Origin: Trinickia violacea
GTDB lineage: Bacteria; Pseudomonadota; Gammaproteobacteria; Burkholderiales; Burkholderiaceae
DNA: 64,000 nucleotides
NCBI RefSeq assembly: GCF_005280735.1
Contig: NZ_CP040077.1
Coordinates: 186,001 to 250,000, forward strand
Direction of reading: 5' to 3'
Shown: piece by piece, positions 23,867-32,893 of the stretch
Layout of the letters: each line of letters begins with the position of its first letter
How positions within the stretch are numbered: the first letter of the stretch is position 1
Notes under the pieces: model-generated
Database searches by the model: none
Told to the model about the DNA's origin: nothing
The model's input: the letters and a program-made list of their open reading frames with translations, nothing else
Made by a program: the position numbers and the translations under genes

Positions 23867-25165
23867 TTACTTGAGGCACGCCACTGTTACGCATTCCTCG
23901 TTTATGAAGCTGGTCTGGCATAAGACGATGTCGCGTGGGTTCCGAGAGAGCTCGGCATTCAGAATGTTGACCCAACGTTCCTCGACCGCGTGGTGGCCCT
24001 CACCATGGGCTGTGGCCACGACGGCGGTTAGCCCTCGAACCTTCAATAGACCGAGCGCGCAGCCAGCGGTGACGCCGGGCTGAGCCACATCCCCGTTACC
24101 GGCAGGTAGTACGGAAACTTTCAACGTGCCCGCCACTAGCGTCCCGGGCAGTAACTTGTCGTCCGAGTAACGCAATTTGCGCTCGTCGATGGAAAACGTC
24201 CCGATTGCCATTTCGCTGGATAGGTTGACATCGCCGCGTACCACGCACGGCACTGTCCGCCAGAATGAAGTGACGTTCGTATCGACACACTCGAAGTCGC
24301 CCTTCACCTCCTCGAGGTCGAGCGGAAAGCGACCGCCTTCGAAACACTCCCCGATTACCTGCACGCGCTCGTCCACAGTCCAGCGCCCCGCGTTGGTCTG
24401 AAAAAATTTCGTAATACCCCATCGCCGAAACCAGTCCCGTTCTTTGCGCACGGCAAGGATACTGTTCAGGACAGGTCTGCTGTGAGACGCTATCTCGTGA
24501 ACAGGACAGCCCCCTGCAAAATCTTCAGGCAAAGCGTTCGCCCATTCGGCCTGGTCAAAACGTAGTCCGTGGACCACCGACGCATAGCCATCGAGAAGTG
24601 CGGTCGACAGATATGCGCCGATGCGCCGTATGTCCCAGTGCCAGCCACGGTCATCGTCCGTCCAGCTCCTGAGAATGCTTTCGACCTCATCGGTCAGCCC
24701 GTTGGCGTTCGCCCATTCACGCGCACGGTGGACGACGTAGACCCGTTCAAAGTCGACGTGGCCCAACTGCCGTTTCTCGTGCTGGAAACCTTCGTAACGC
24801 CAACGGCCGAGCAGCCCCTCGCACGACATGGCATAGATGTCAAACCGGAAGTGCGCGTCTCCGCAGACGCGAAGAAACTCATTCGCAAGTTCATTTGCTC
24901 GCGCCGGGTCGTCGGTACGTGCGCAGAACACATCAGCGATGACATCACAACCGCCAGACAGGATAAAGATGCCCCACTTGCCCGCGTCGTCGCGGTTCCG
25001 GATGGAACTGTAGAAGTAATATTCCGGTCGACCGATGGTCGGAGCGTTGCTCAGGGAGCCCGGTTCAGGCCCGGGAGTTCGCTGCCCCTCCGGCGGAACA
25101 GATTCGCAAACGTCGCGCACACGGCGCTGCACTGCCTTCCAGAACGCCTCAACTCTGCCACCCAC
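23867..25165 (-). CDS. Unknown protein heading the Mre11/Rad50-like operon
   Basis: A 432-residue soluble protein with no signal peptide or membrane segment and no P-loop. Its sequence is Trp/Asp/Arg-rich (for example SWTDDDRGWHWDIRRIGAYL and VRKERDWFRRWGITKFF) with a beta-rich C-terminal third. I recognise no domain. The GTG start at 25165 is preceded by GGGGGC; the next in-frame stop upstream is close, so the N-terminus cannot extend far. It is the first gene of an operon with the phosphoesterase and ATPase. Its position suggests a sensor, effector or specificity role for that nuclease, which is inference. Confidence 0.75.
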   Translation of the reverse strand: MGGRVEAFWKAVQRRVRDVCESVPPEGQRTPGPEPGSLSNAPTIGRPEYYFYSSIRNRDDAGKWGIFILSGGCDVIADVFCARTDDPARANELANEFLRVCGDAHFRFDIYAMSCEGLLGRWRYEGFQHEKRQLGHVDFERVYVVHRAREWANANGLTDEVESILRSWTDDDRGWHWDIRRIGAYLSTALLDGYASVVHGLRFDQAEWANALPEDFAGGCPVHEIASHSRPVLNSILAVRKERDWFRRWGITKFFQTNAGRWTVDERVQVIGECFEGGRFPLDLEEVKGDFECVDTNVTSFWRTVPCVVRGDVNLSSEMAIGTFSIDERKLRYSDDKLLPGTLVAGTLKVSVLPAGNGDVAQPGVTAGCALGLLKVRGLTAVVATAHGEGHHAVEERWVNILNAELSRNPRDIVLCQTSFINEECVTVACLK

Positions 25166-25544
25166 GAACGCCCCCGGATTTTGGTACTCGATGTCGTTTT
25201 CGACGATTCTAGCGGACTGCTATTGCGTCTTGAAAGAAACGCAACGCAGCCGCATGCGTTCCGGGGTTGCGCGCTCCCCGGTGAAAAAGTAACGTACCGA
25301 CACAAGACGCGAATCTCGTTTTGGCAAAACTCTCCAGCCAGTCGGCAACGCTACCGACGCCCGGTCAGGGGAACACTTCGACCGCGATGCTGAGCAAAGA
25401 ACTAATAGAGCATCGACGCCGGAGGAACCCGCCGCCCTCGCCTCTCCGGAGGTTGCCGTAGCAAACCTCGAGGTCGCCATTGTCTCGGAACGTCATCAAG
25501 AATTTTGTTTTCCCGCCCAGGCACTTGAGTTCCTCGCAACACGA
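25166..25544. other. Intergenic stretch ahead of the 432-aa gene
   Basis: No convincing gene. An 86-codon minus-strand frame at 25220-25480 has composition like neighbouring non-coding sequence and no clear ribosome-binding site. The promoter of the three-gene operon is expected here, but I see no consensus boxes. Confidence 0.4.
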
Positions 25545-25751
25545 CTATTTGACCGTACGCCAAACCAGCCCGGCAAGCTGGTTTCCCGTACCGACAATCC
25601 GGAAGTGACTGTCCCGGGTCCTGTCTTCTCGCGGGTCGTATTCGCCGACACGGTTAAAATGGGCATCCCGCGCGACCTGTTTGCCGCTCGAATCCGTTTC
25701 GATGCTGCCTATGATCTTAAAGTGGTCGTTCCTCAGGTATTCCGTGCTCAT
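25545..25751 (-). CDS. 68-aa triple-repeat protein, copy 1
   Basis: A 68-residue protein made of three imperfect repeats of the type RxxHFxIxG (LRNDHFKIIGSIE, ARDAHFNRVGEYDPRED, TRDSHFRIVGTGNQ), ending in WRTVK. The pattern suggests a small beta structure in which each repeat supplies one or two strands. A paralogue with 49 of 68 identical residues lies at 50063-50269 on the other strand. ATG 25751 has GGGGAC upstream. No function is known to me; presence of two conserved copies in one island argues that it is expressed and selected. Confidence 0.8.
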   Translation of the reverse strand: MSTEYLRNDHFKIIGSIETDSSGKQVARDAHFNRVGEYDPREDRTRDSHFRIVGTGNQLAGLVWRTVK

Positions 25752-25874
25752 TCAAGTCCCCGCAGTTGGTCAGGTATTGTGCTGTTTCTCGTTGGCCCCA
25801 ATTCGGGACCGTCTTGCGCGCACAAGCCAGTCTACGTCTTGATTGAGACACTCCGTGTCCTGAAAAATGTCACC

Positions 25875-26282
25875 TCAGAAATTATCGGCCCATCGCTCCC
25901 AGAAACCCGGCTCGTCGTGGTGCGCATTCTTCATCGCGTCCTCCAGCGGCACGACGTAGAACTTCACGTCGTCGAAGCGCATGCTGCCGTCTGGATACTC
26001 AAGGAATTCCTGAACCCTCCGGTACTGAGCGTCGCGATCATCAAAAGGCACATTGATAAAAACCTCGCCGGCGTACGAGCGCGTGACCGTTTCCGAAGCA
26101 TAGGGACCACACTCGCGCCACGGTATTGACTCATCGTCCAACCACTGCAGGATGCGTTTTCGGCTGGGCAGGGTCTTGAAGTCCTCGTAATATGGTCGCT
26201 CCGCGCGCACGAAAGCGAGATACAGGACGTCGCGCTTGAGCTGTCGGGCTATCGCGTCGATGTGTTCAAGTAGCTGCGGCAT
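25875..26282 (-). CDS. Conserved acidic protein (EHIDAIAR family), copy 1
   Basis: A 135-residue protein. The N-terminus LLEHIDAIARQLKRDVLYL and C-terminus NAHHDEPGFWERWADNF are almost identical to those of the paralogue at 63118-63531; the centre, with EVFINVPFDDRDAQYRRVQE and FLEYPDGSM, is also shared. There is no membrane segment. ATG 26282 has a very good GGAGGAG. At 63 kb the paralogue sits directly before a SIR2-family gene; here there is none. It forms a minus-strand cluster with two small genes upstream. Function unknown. Confidence 0.8.
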   Translation of the reverse strand: MPQLLEHIDAIARQLKRDVLYLAFVRAERPYYEDFKTLPSRKRILQWLDDESIPWRECGPYASETVTRSYAGEVFINVPFDDRDAQYRRVQEFLEYPDGSMRFDDVKFYVVPLEDAMKNAHHDEPGFWERWADNF

Positions 26283-26320
26283 GTCTCCTCCCCCTGTTCT
26301 GGCACTGTCTGCAACACGCG

Positions 26321-26710
26321 TCAGTCGCACAGATAACCCACTGCCACGGCGCAGGGAGCACAGAGTGTCCGCATCCGCCCAGCACCCTTGCGCAACGTTC
26401 CCGGCGAGCCACAAAACTCGCAAGTGCGCATGCTATGGCATTCCGCACTGGCAACCCAATCCCGCACGGCCTCGGTCACTGCGCCTCGGCAATAGATGCG
26501 CAGCGCACCCAATTTCTCTTTGACCTGAATCACAGTCAGGTCGTCGCGGACCCTGCGCGCTTCGGCCTCAAGCTTTCCGGAGAGCTCGGCAATTATGTCG
26601 TACCAGCCGTCACCGCACTCGAGCCGCTCTGTGTTCGCGAAGCGCGACTCGAGCAGTCGGTAGATGGTCGGGTGCTCCAGAAGAAGGGCTTTTTCGCGCC
26701 ACGGGCTCAT
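26321..26710 (-). CDS. Small protein with C-terminal zinc ribbon
   Basis: A 129-residue protein. The N-terminal part (PTIYRLLESRFANTERLECG, then DGWYDIIAELSGKLEAEA) is helical. From about residue 90 a four-cysteine zinc ribbon follows: CEFCG spaced from CAPC. The gene ends 38 bases before the EHIDAIAR-family gene. Small proteins of this build occur in proteobacterial accessory regions; I know no assigned function. Confidence 0.75.
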   Translation of the reverse strand: MSPWREKALLLEHPTIYRLLESRFANTERLECGDGWYDIIAELSGKLEAEARRVRDDLTVIQVKEKLGALRIYCRGAVTEAVRDWVASAECHSMRTCEFCGSPGTLRKGAGRMRTLCAPCAVAVGYLCD

Positions 26711-26768
26711 CGTCGTCGTCCTTCCGTCGTTTCCGTGCACCGTCGGTCGCCGGCAGGAACCGGCACAA

Positions 26769-26954
26769 TTACTCGGCGACCAGCGTCGCGTCGATTTTCG
26801 ACGTTAACTCATACATGGCTTCGTCACGCTCCTCGAGCACTCGGATGAACTCGCGTGCAGCCACCGGCTCCGACAAGTTCGCATCGTCTGCAGCACCGTG
26901 AATCACTTCTACGAGCTCGTGCGCATCTTGAGGACCCGGAAATGTCGCTACCAT
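26769..26954 (-). CDS. Small acidic helical protein
   Basis: A 61-residue acidic peptide (MVATFPGPQDAHELVEVIHG, then ending KIDATLVAE) of predicted helical character. The ATG at 26954 has GGAAG about 8 bases upstream; an in-frame TTG at 26978 would add eight residues. It lies 58 bases upstream of the zinc-ribbon gene on the same strand. No family recognised. Confidence 0.55.
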   Translation of the reverse strand: MVATFPGPQDAHELVEVIHGAADDANLSEPVAAREFIRVLEERDEAMYELTSKIDATLVAE

Positions 26955-27051
26955 GAAAGCGACTTCCACTTGATGCAAGCCGAAACCGAGGGTCGGCGAT
27001 TACGGTTGTCACGCATTAGAACGATTCAATCAAATCGAAGCCAGAGGTTAT

Positions 27052-27558
27052 TTAACCCGCCCAATACATTTCGCGTTGCTGTATCTGGATCACCTCAATT
27101 TGAAGCCCGCCAATCTGCAGCATCCTGTCCCAGTCCCCTCTGAGATGGTGGTCGAAAAGGTCGTGGAACAGCCAGCAGAAATGCATATCGGAAAGCGGGT
27201 GCGGCTCGCTCTCCCAAACTTCATTCCAGTTCCGACGGTCGAGCTTGTTCCCTTCAACCAGTAACAGGCCCGCATTGAGCGTGGCAATGATGTTGTCTTC
27301 ATCCGGATTAAATTCGGGATGCGTTTCGTTGAGGATGCAGCAAACCTTTGCGTCCACTTCGACGTCCTCGAACGTCTGTTCGTCAAGCCTGCACCGTTTC
27401 AGTCCCCCGGACTTGTAATAGTCGAATAAGCATCGAGCTGCGCGACGATGAATCCATTGCTCGGTCTCCATGAGCCTGTCATTCAGAAATCGAAGTTGTG
27501 CGAGTTCCCGCACAGTCATATCGGTCAATTTTCGTCCATGTCTTGGCGGAGTTGGCAT
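27052..27558 (-). CDS. 168-aa conserved protein, intact copy of a duplicated family
   Basis: A 168-residue protein beginning with basic residues and DMTVRELAQLRFLNDRLMET, then YYKSGG, a DEDNIIATLNAGLLLVEGNK block and the Trp/His-rich SDMHFCWLFHDLFDHHLRGD near the C-terminus. The same blocks in the same order occur at 47388-47893, where the gene carries a frameshift. No known domain recognised. ATG 27558 follows GGGATGACC. The two copies make its reading frame certain even without a function. Confidence 0.8.
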   Translation of the reverse strand: MPTPPRHGRKLTDMTVRELAQLRFLNDRLMETEQWIHRRAARCLFDYYKSGGLKRCRLDEQTFEDVEVDAKVCCILNETHPEFNPDEDNIIATLNAGLLLVEGNKLDRRNWNEVWESEPHPLSDMHFCWLFHDLFDHHLRGDWDRMLQIGGLQIEVIQIQQREMYWAG

Positions 27559-28204
27559 TGGTCATCCCGCAGGGTGGTCTGTATCGTCGTGGCTGCTGAC
27601 CGCACAGCCGGTTGATATGCCGGCTTTCACGTGACACATCCTAGAGGTCGATATCATGGCCTGCCCGTAGGACATTTCATGTCTCGACTGCAATTGTGCG
27701 GCGCCGACTTTTCCGTGGAGGGCTGCCCTTGCATCGAAACTTCGTTCACGACGTTCCACGCGTATGCCCCCTCCGGAGTTCCGCGTGTCAAGGTGTTGGT
27801 GCTTGAAGGGAGGCTATGAGAGTATCGGTCGTTGTTGCGACGTAAGTGAACGATTCGAGGCGGATTGGCGCGCTCGAGGATAGAGAACTGATGAGCCTGG
27901 GAGTCCCCCAAGATGCCGATAATCCAGGCGACCGAAAGGCGAAATCGATCTTGTGGCAGCTTTCGATGAGAAGGTGGGCTCGACTGAGATCAGCGTGCAC
28001 GGCATGCGGTGCACGGTCCCTAGCGTGAGGCCAGCGGCCCTCGCGAGTCGCGTCATCCTGTCGCCTTCCGGATGGCTCCCACCCAATGTGCGCATCACGG
28101 CGGACGCCCGCTGCAGCGTTAGCTAGAAGGCGAGGCCTGCACCGGCTGCGACACATCTTGCCGCAGGCATCCGTAGGATTCTCCTATTGAACAGGGAGAT
28201 CCCC
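27559..28204. other. Divergent intergenic region without a clear gene
   Basis: This 645-base gap separates a minus-strand gene from the plus-strand AAA operon. The ORFs in it are Arg/Ser-rich and overlap on both strands, as expected of shadows. GGGAG at 28193-28197 is the ribosome-binding site of the AAA gene. It may hold the remains of a lost gene, but I cannot identify one. Confidence 0.4.
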
Positions 28205-30301
28205 ATGCCTTTGCGTCGCAGCCGTTCCCGCAATTCCGATCCTGCGTCGGACGTTCCGCCGTCGGTCCAGCGGTGGCTGCTCCGGATGCTCGTCCCGCTT
28301 GGCGGGCACCGCGCGTTCGTCAACCGCGCTGGCTTTCAGGACGACTCGCTGGCCGAGGTGCTCGGCCTTCAGGAGTGGCTCGCCCCCGAGGTGGACGACT
28401 TTAATCCCAAGACCGTCCGGATCCAGCTACGCAAGCTCCACAAGGAATGGGAGAACCAATGCTCGGGGGCCGGGCTTTCGGCCTGTCTCGACGCCAACGT
28501 CGCGCGCCTTGCGAAGCTCGTCGGGCTGTCCGCCACGGATTGCCGGATTCTCGAATTCGTCGCAATGCTCAAGAGCGAACGTCTCCTCGACGACACCGCT
28601 GACTGGCTCGGGCACCTGACGTCCGCCAAGGTTATTCATGTGTTGGCGGTGCTGCTTGATCTACCGGAGTTGGAGATCCGCGACGCGTTGAGCACGCACG
28701 GCGCGTTGGTGCAATCGGGCCTGGTCTCGCTCGACCGTGGTCACCCCGGGACGTTGAGCGGTAAGCTGGAATTGCTGTCCGACCAGTTCGCCGACCACAT
28801 CGTCTCGTCGGAGGTCGACCCCGTCGTCCTTTTGCGGGACATGGTTGCGCCGGCGGCCCCCTCGCAATTGAAGCTGTCGGACTACAAGCACGTCAGGGCA
28901 TCGTTGTCGGTGCTCCGCCCGTACCTGCGGCGAGCGCTCTCATCCGGCCGAACCGGCGTCAACGTCCTATTCCACGGCGCGCCAGGCACTGGCAAAAGCC
29001 AGCTTGCGAAGGCATTGGCAGCGGCTCTCGGCTGTGAGTTGTTCGAGGTCGCCAGCGAGGACGGCGACGGCGATCCGATCAACGGCGAGAGGCGGCTCCG
29101 CGCGTTCCGAGCTGCCCAGAGCTTCTTCGGACAGCGGCGCGCGATGATCGTCTTTGACGAGGTCGAGGACGTGTTTAACGACGGCGACAATATCTTTGGA
29201 CGCAAGAGCACGGCGCAGACGCGCAAAGCGTGGATCAACCGGATGCTCGAGACCAACCGCGTGCCCACGCTGTGGATCTCCAACTCGGTCGGCTGTCTCG
29301 ACGCAGCGTTCGTCCGGCGCTTCGACATGGTCGTCGAACTGCCGGTGCCTCCGAAAAGCCAGCGCACGAAGATCATCGAAGGCGCCTGCGGGGGCCTCCT
29401 CGACGCCCGCGCCGTGGACCGCGTCGCCGAGTCCGAAATGCTGGCGCCGGCTGTCGTCACGCGCGCGGCGTCGGTGGTGCGAGCCATCCGTCGAGACCTG
29501 GGCGCCGAGCGGGCAGCCGCTGCCATCGAGCTCTTGATCAGCAATACGCTGGAGGCGCAAGGGCACCGGGCCATCCGCAAGTCGGATCCTAACCGTCTGC
29601 CGGAGACCTATGACCCGGCGTTCGTTCATGCCGACGCCGATCTGACGGAAGTTGCCGCGGGCCTTGACCGGAACAAGGCAGGCCGGTTGTGCCTGTACGG
29701 ACCCCCGGGAACCGGAAAGACCGCCTATGGCAGGTGGCTTGCCGAGAAACTGGGCGCCCCGCTCCACTTGAGGCGGGCTTCCGACCTAATGTCCAAATGG
29801 GTTGGAGAAAACGAGAAGAATATTGCCCGCGCCTTCCGGCAGGCCGAACAGGAGGGGGCGGTGCTCCTCATCGATGAAGTCGACAGCTTCCTCCAGGATC
29901 GCCGCGACGCTCAACGAAGCTGGGAGGTCAGCCTAGTGAATGAGATGCTGACGCAAATGGAGTCTTTCGCAGGCGTCTTTGTGGCCTCGACCAATCTCGT
30001 TGACGGCCTCGATCAAGCCACATTGCGGCGCTTCGATCTGAAGGTCAAGTTCGGATACATGAAGCCCCGACAGGTGTGGAATCTATTTCGCCGCCATTGC
30101 CGCGAGCTCGCGCTCGGCGCCCCTTCGCCGGATCTGCAGGCGCGGCTCGATCGGCTGCAGAAGGTCACGCCGGGTGACTTTGCGGCGGTGGCTCGCCAGC
30201 ATCGCTTCCGGGCGCTGACGAGCCCTGTCGGACTGATTGCCGCTCTCGAGGCCGAGTGCGCAATGAAAGAAGGTCCGAAAGGCACGCTCGGCTTTCTTTG
30301 A
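28205..30301 (+). CDS. Tandem-AAA+ ATPase
   Basis: A 698-residue protein with two AAA+ modules after a 250-residue N-terminal region. Module 1 has Walker A HGAPGTGKSQ near residue 257 and Walker B MIVFDEVEDVF; module 2 has Walker A GPPGTGKTAYG near 497, LLIDEVDSFLQD, and the second region of homology ending LRRFDLKVKF with its arginine finger. Such proteins act as hexameric remodelers. It leads a three-gene operon with a DUF2779 nuclease 45 bases downstream and a WYL regulator. In comparable islands double-AAA proteins accompany nucleases; the partner relationship here is inferred from spacing. Confidence 0.85.
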   Translation: MPLRRSRSRNSDPASDVPPSVQRWLLRMLVPLGGHRAFVNRAGFQDDSLAEVLGLQEWLAPEVDDFNPKTVRIQLRKLHKEWENQCSGAGLSACLDANVARLAKLVGLSATDCRILEFVAMLKSERLLDDTADWLGHLTSAKVIHVLAVLLDLPELEIRDALSTHGALVQSGLVSLDRGHPGTLSGKLELLSDQFADHIVSSEVDPVVLLRDMVAPAAPSQLKLSDYKHVRASLSVLRPYLRRALSSGRTGVNVLFHGAPGTGKSQLAKALAAALGCELFEVASEDGDGDPINGERRLRAFRAAQSFFGQRRAMIVFDEVEDVFNDGDNIFGRKSTAQTRKAWINRMLETNRVPTLWISNSVGCLDAAFVRRFDMVVELPVPPKSQRTKIIEGACGGLLDARAVDRVAESEMLAPAVVTRAASVVRAIRRDLGAERAAAAIELLISNTLEAQGHRAIRKSDPNRLPETYDPAFVHADADLTEVAAGLDRNKAGRLCLYGPPGTGKTAYGRWLAEKLGAPLHLRRASDLMSKWVGENEKNIARAFRQAEQEGAVLLIDEVDSFLQDRRDAQRSWEVSLVNEMLTQMESFAGVFVASTNLVDGLDQATLRRFDLKVKFGYMKPRQVWNLFRRHCRELALGAPSPDLQARLDRLQKVTPGDFAAVARQHRFRALTSPVGLIAALEAECAMKEGPKGTLGFL

Positions 30302-30346
30302 CGCTGGCTCGTGGAATAATCTTCTTGCCTGAGAACAAGACAACAC

Positions 30347-31846
30347 ATGCGCACATTGTCCAAGTCCAAATTGATCGCCTTCCGGCAATGCCCGAACCGG
30401 CTGTGGCTGGAGCTTCACCGTTCCGAATTGTGTGAAGACTCCGATGCAACTCAAGTCAGCTTTCAGGTGGGACACGAGGTGGGCGAGATTGCCCGGCGGC
30501 TCTACGACTCGAAGCAAAACGGCGTGCTGATCGACGCGCAGCAAGAGGGATTCGACTCGGCATTCGCTTGCAGCCGGGCGTTGCTTGGAACCGCGCAGCC
30601 GATCTTCGAAGCCGGATATTCCGCGGGCGGCGCGCTCGCCTTTGCTGACGTAATGCTGCCGGAGGGCACGCCGGGAATGCGGAGTTGGCGCATGATCGAG
30701 GTCAAGTCGACGACGCGCGTCAAGGACTACCAGCGCGACGACGTGGCGATCCAGGCCTTTGTTGCCAGGAGCGCTGGAGTGCCGCTTTCGTCGGTTGCGG
30801 TCGCGCATATAGACAGCGGCTGGACGTATCCTGGTGCGCAAGACTACGAGGGGCTGCTGACTGAGCACGACTTGACTGACGACGCGTTTGCACGGACAGA
30901 CGAGGTGCAAGGCTGGATTGCCAATGCACATGCAGTCGCGAGGCAGGCTCGCGAGCCGGACAGACAAACGGGCCAGCACTGCTTGGATCCCTACGAGTGC
31001 GGCTTCCTCGGCTATTGCCAGAGTGGGGAGCCTCAGCCGGAGTACCCCGTGCAGTGGCTCCCACGCGTCGGGACGAAGCCGCTCAAGTCCCTTATCGAAG
31101 ATGGCTTCGCCGACATGCGCGAAGTGCCCGACGATCTCCTCAACGAACGGCAGCTCCGCGTCAAATCGCACGCCTTGTCGGGAAGAACGTTCTTCGATGC
31201 TGCCGGCGCGATAGCCGACCTCGCCGGCCACAAGCTGCCCGCGTACTTTCTCGACTTCGAGACGATCCAGTTTGCCGTGCCGATCTGGAAAGGAACGCGC
31301 CCCTATCAGCAGATTCCCTTTCAGTTCAGCGCACACCGCCTTTCACGAACCGGCAAGCTCGAGCATCAGGCATTTCTCGACGTTTCGGGCGACGACCCTT
31401 CGCGCGCGTTTGCGCAAGCGTTGATCGCAGGTTGTGGGGAGTGCGGTCCTGTGTTCGTGTACAACGCCGGTTTCGAAACTACGCGCATCCGTGAGCTGGC
31501 CGACCGCTTTCCGCGTCTTGCGACCTCACTGCTGGCAATCCGAGACCGAATCGTCGACTTGCTCCCGATCGCGCAAGACCGCTATTACCATCCCTCGCAA
31601 CAGGGCAGCTGGAGCATCAAGAGGGTCCTGCCGGCGGTCGCCCCCGACTTGCGATACGACGCACTCGATGAAGTCCAGGACGGCGGCATGGCCATGCGCG
31701 CTTATCAGGAGGCGATCCACCCGGGCACCGCCCGCGCGCGCAAGGAGCAGATCGAGCAGCAGCTGCTTGACTATTGCGGACTGGATACCTTTGCGATGGT
31801 GCGCCTCTGGCAGTTCCTCGCGGGATGCCACGACCTCGAACTATGA
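30347..31846 (+). CDS. DUF2779 protein: Cas4-like domain plus DEDD exonuclease domain
   Basis: A 499-residue protein of the DUF2779 type. The N-terminal half starts with the Cas4-like FRQCPNRLWLEL, then LAFADVMLP and MIEVKSTTRVKDYQRDD, giving the D...ExK nuclease motif, with later cysteines (CLDPYECGFLGYC) for an iron-sulphur cluster. The C-terminal half, from about residue 296, is a DEDD 3'-5' exonuclease: YFLDFETIQF, VYNAGFETTRI and YCGLDTFAMVRLW. It therefore has two potential nuclease centres. Operon with the AAA+ gene and, after 6 bases, the WYL gene. Confidence 0.87.
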   Translation: MRTLSKSKLIAFRQCPNRLWLELHRSELCEDSDATQVSFQVGHEVGEIARRLYDSKQNGVLIDAQQEGFDSAFACSRALLGTAQPIFEAGYSAGGALAFADVMLPEGTPGMRSWRMIEVKSTTRVKDYQRDDVAIQAFVARSAGVPLSSVAVAHIDSGWTYPGAQDYEGLLTEHDLTDDAFARTDEVQGWIANAHAVARQAREPDRQTGQHCLDPYECGFLGYCQSGEPQPEYPVQWLPRVGTKPLKSLIEDGFADMREVPDDLLNERQLRVKSHALSGRTFFDAAGAIADLAGHKLPAYFLDFETIQFAVPIWKGTRPYQQIPFQFSAHRLSRTGKLEHQAFLDVSGDDPSRAFAQALIAGCGECGPVFVYNAGFETTRIRELADRFPRLATSLLAIRDRIVDLLPIAQDRYYHPSQQGSWSIKRVLPAVAPDLRYDALDEVQDGGMAMRAYQEAIHPGTARARKEQIEQQLLDYCGLDTFAMVRLWQFLAGCHDLEL

Positions 31847-31852
31847 TCCTAT

Positions 31853-32893
31853 ATGTCCAAGCGTCCTGACACGCCGGAGACCGTCCGGCTCGCCGTGGAG
31901 CTGCTGCGCCGCATTCCACGCAATCGTAAGGTTTCGGCAACCGAACTCCATGACCAGTTGACGAATGCCGGATTGGCTAGAGATCTCCGGACCATCCAGC
32001 GTCAGCTCGAAATGCTCAGCGAGCATTTCGACATCGAGCGCGACGACCGTAGCAAACCCTACGGTTACCGCTGGAAAGAGCGGGCATGCGGGCTGTCGAT
32101 GCCTGGAATCAGCGAACAGGAGTCACTGTTGCTGACGCTGGCCGAGCAGCACCTGCATAATTTGTTGCCGGCCAGTCTGATGAAGTCGATGGCGGGATTC
32201 TTCGAGCAGGCGCGCATGAATCTCGGACCGCACGCGAATGCCAAGAGAGAACGAACGTGGCTGTCCAAAGTGCGCGTGGTGAGCACGACGCAGCCGCTCT
32301 TGCCGCCTCGGATCAAGCCCGGCGTGTTTGAGGCCGTGAGCAATGCTCTGTATGCGGATCGCTGGCTCAAGGTCGAATATGTGAATGCGGCCGGCAAGCG
32401 CTCAGCTGCCGACCTTATGCCCTTGGGGCTCGCGCAGCAGGGGTCGAGGCTGTATCTCGTGGGGCGCTACGAGGGCTACGGCGACGAACGCATTCTCGCG
32501 CTGAACCGCATCGTCTCGGCACAGGCTTCGACACGGACGTTCGAGCGGCCGGCGGACTTCGATCTCCAGCAATACGATGCGGACGGGCGCTTCGGGTTCG
32601 GGGAAGGTAAGCAGATCCGTCTCAGCTTCCGTATCCACAAGGAGGCGGGGTTGCACTTGCTGGAATCACCTCTGTCGCTGGACCAGCAAGTGAAGGAAGT
32701 CGGGAATCAGCTCGAGATTCGTGCGACCGTTGTCGATACGGCGCAGCTCGAATGGTGGCTGCGCGGGTTCGGCGACCAGGTGAGCAAGGTGCGGCGCGTG
32801 GCGGTGCGGGCTTCCCGAGCGCAGCGGCCGACGGACGACGTGCGAGCCGCCGACCCGCCTGCTGCTCTGGCAGGAAGGAAGGCCGACCACTGA
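31853..32893 (+). CDS. WYL-domain transcriptional regulator
   Basis: A 346-residue regulator with an N-terminal winged helix (about residues 1-75, KVSATELHDQLTNAGLARDL then RTIQRQLEML) and a WYL effector domain (about 140-225, VEYVNAAGKRSAADLMPLGL then RLYLVGRYEGYGDERILAL), followed by the WCX C-terminal extension. WYL regulators commonly control defence operons, often as repressors released by a nucleic-acid or nucleotide ligand. Here it is the last gene of the AAA/DUF2779 operon, so autoregulation of that operon is plausible. Confidence 0.9.
   Translation: MSKRPDTPETVRLAVELLRRIPRNRKVSATELHDQLTNAGLARDLRTIQRQLEMLSEHFDIERDDRSKPYGYRWKERACGLSMPGISEQESLLLTLAEQHLHNLLPASLMKSMAGFFEQARMNLGPHANAKRERTWLSKVRVVSTTQPLLPPRIKPGVFEAVSNALYADRWLKVEYVNAAGKRSAADLMPLGLAQQGSRLYLVGRYEGYGDERILALNRIVSAQASTRTFERPADFDLQQYDADGRFGFGEGKQIRLSFRIHKEAGLHLLESPLSLDQQVKEVGNQLEIRATVVDTAQLEWWLRGFGDQVSKVRRVAVRASRAQRPTDDVRAADPPAALAGRKADH

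Noticed and set aside
30347..31846. DUF2779 gene as a CRISPR Cas4
   Set aside because: Cas4-like motifs are present, but there is a fused DEDD domain and no other cas gene nearby.
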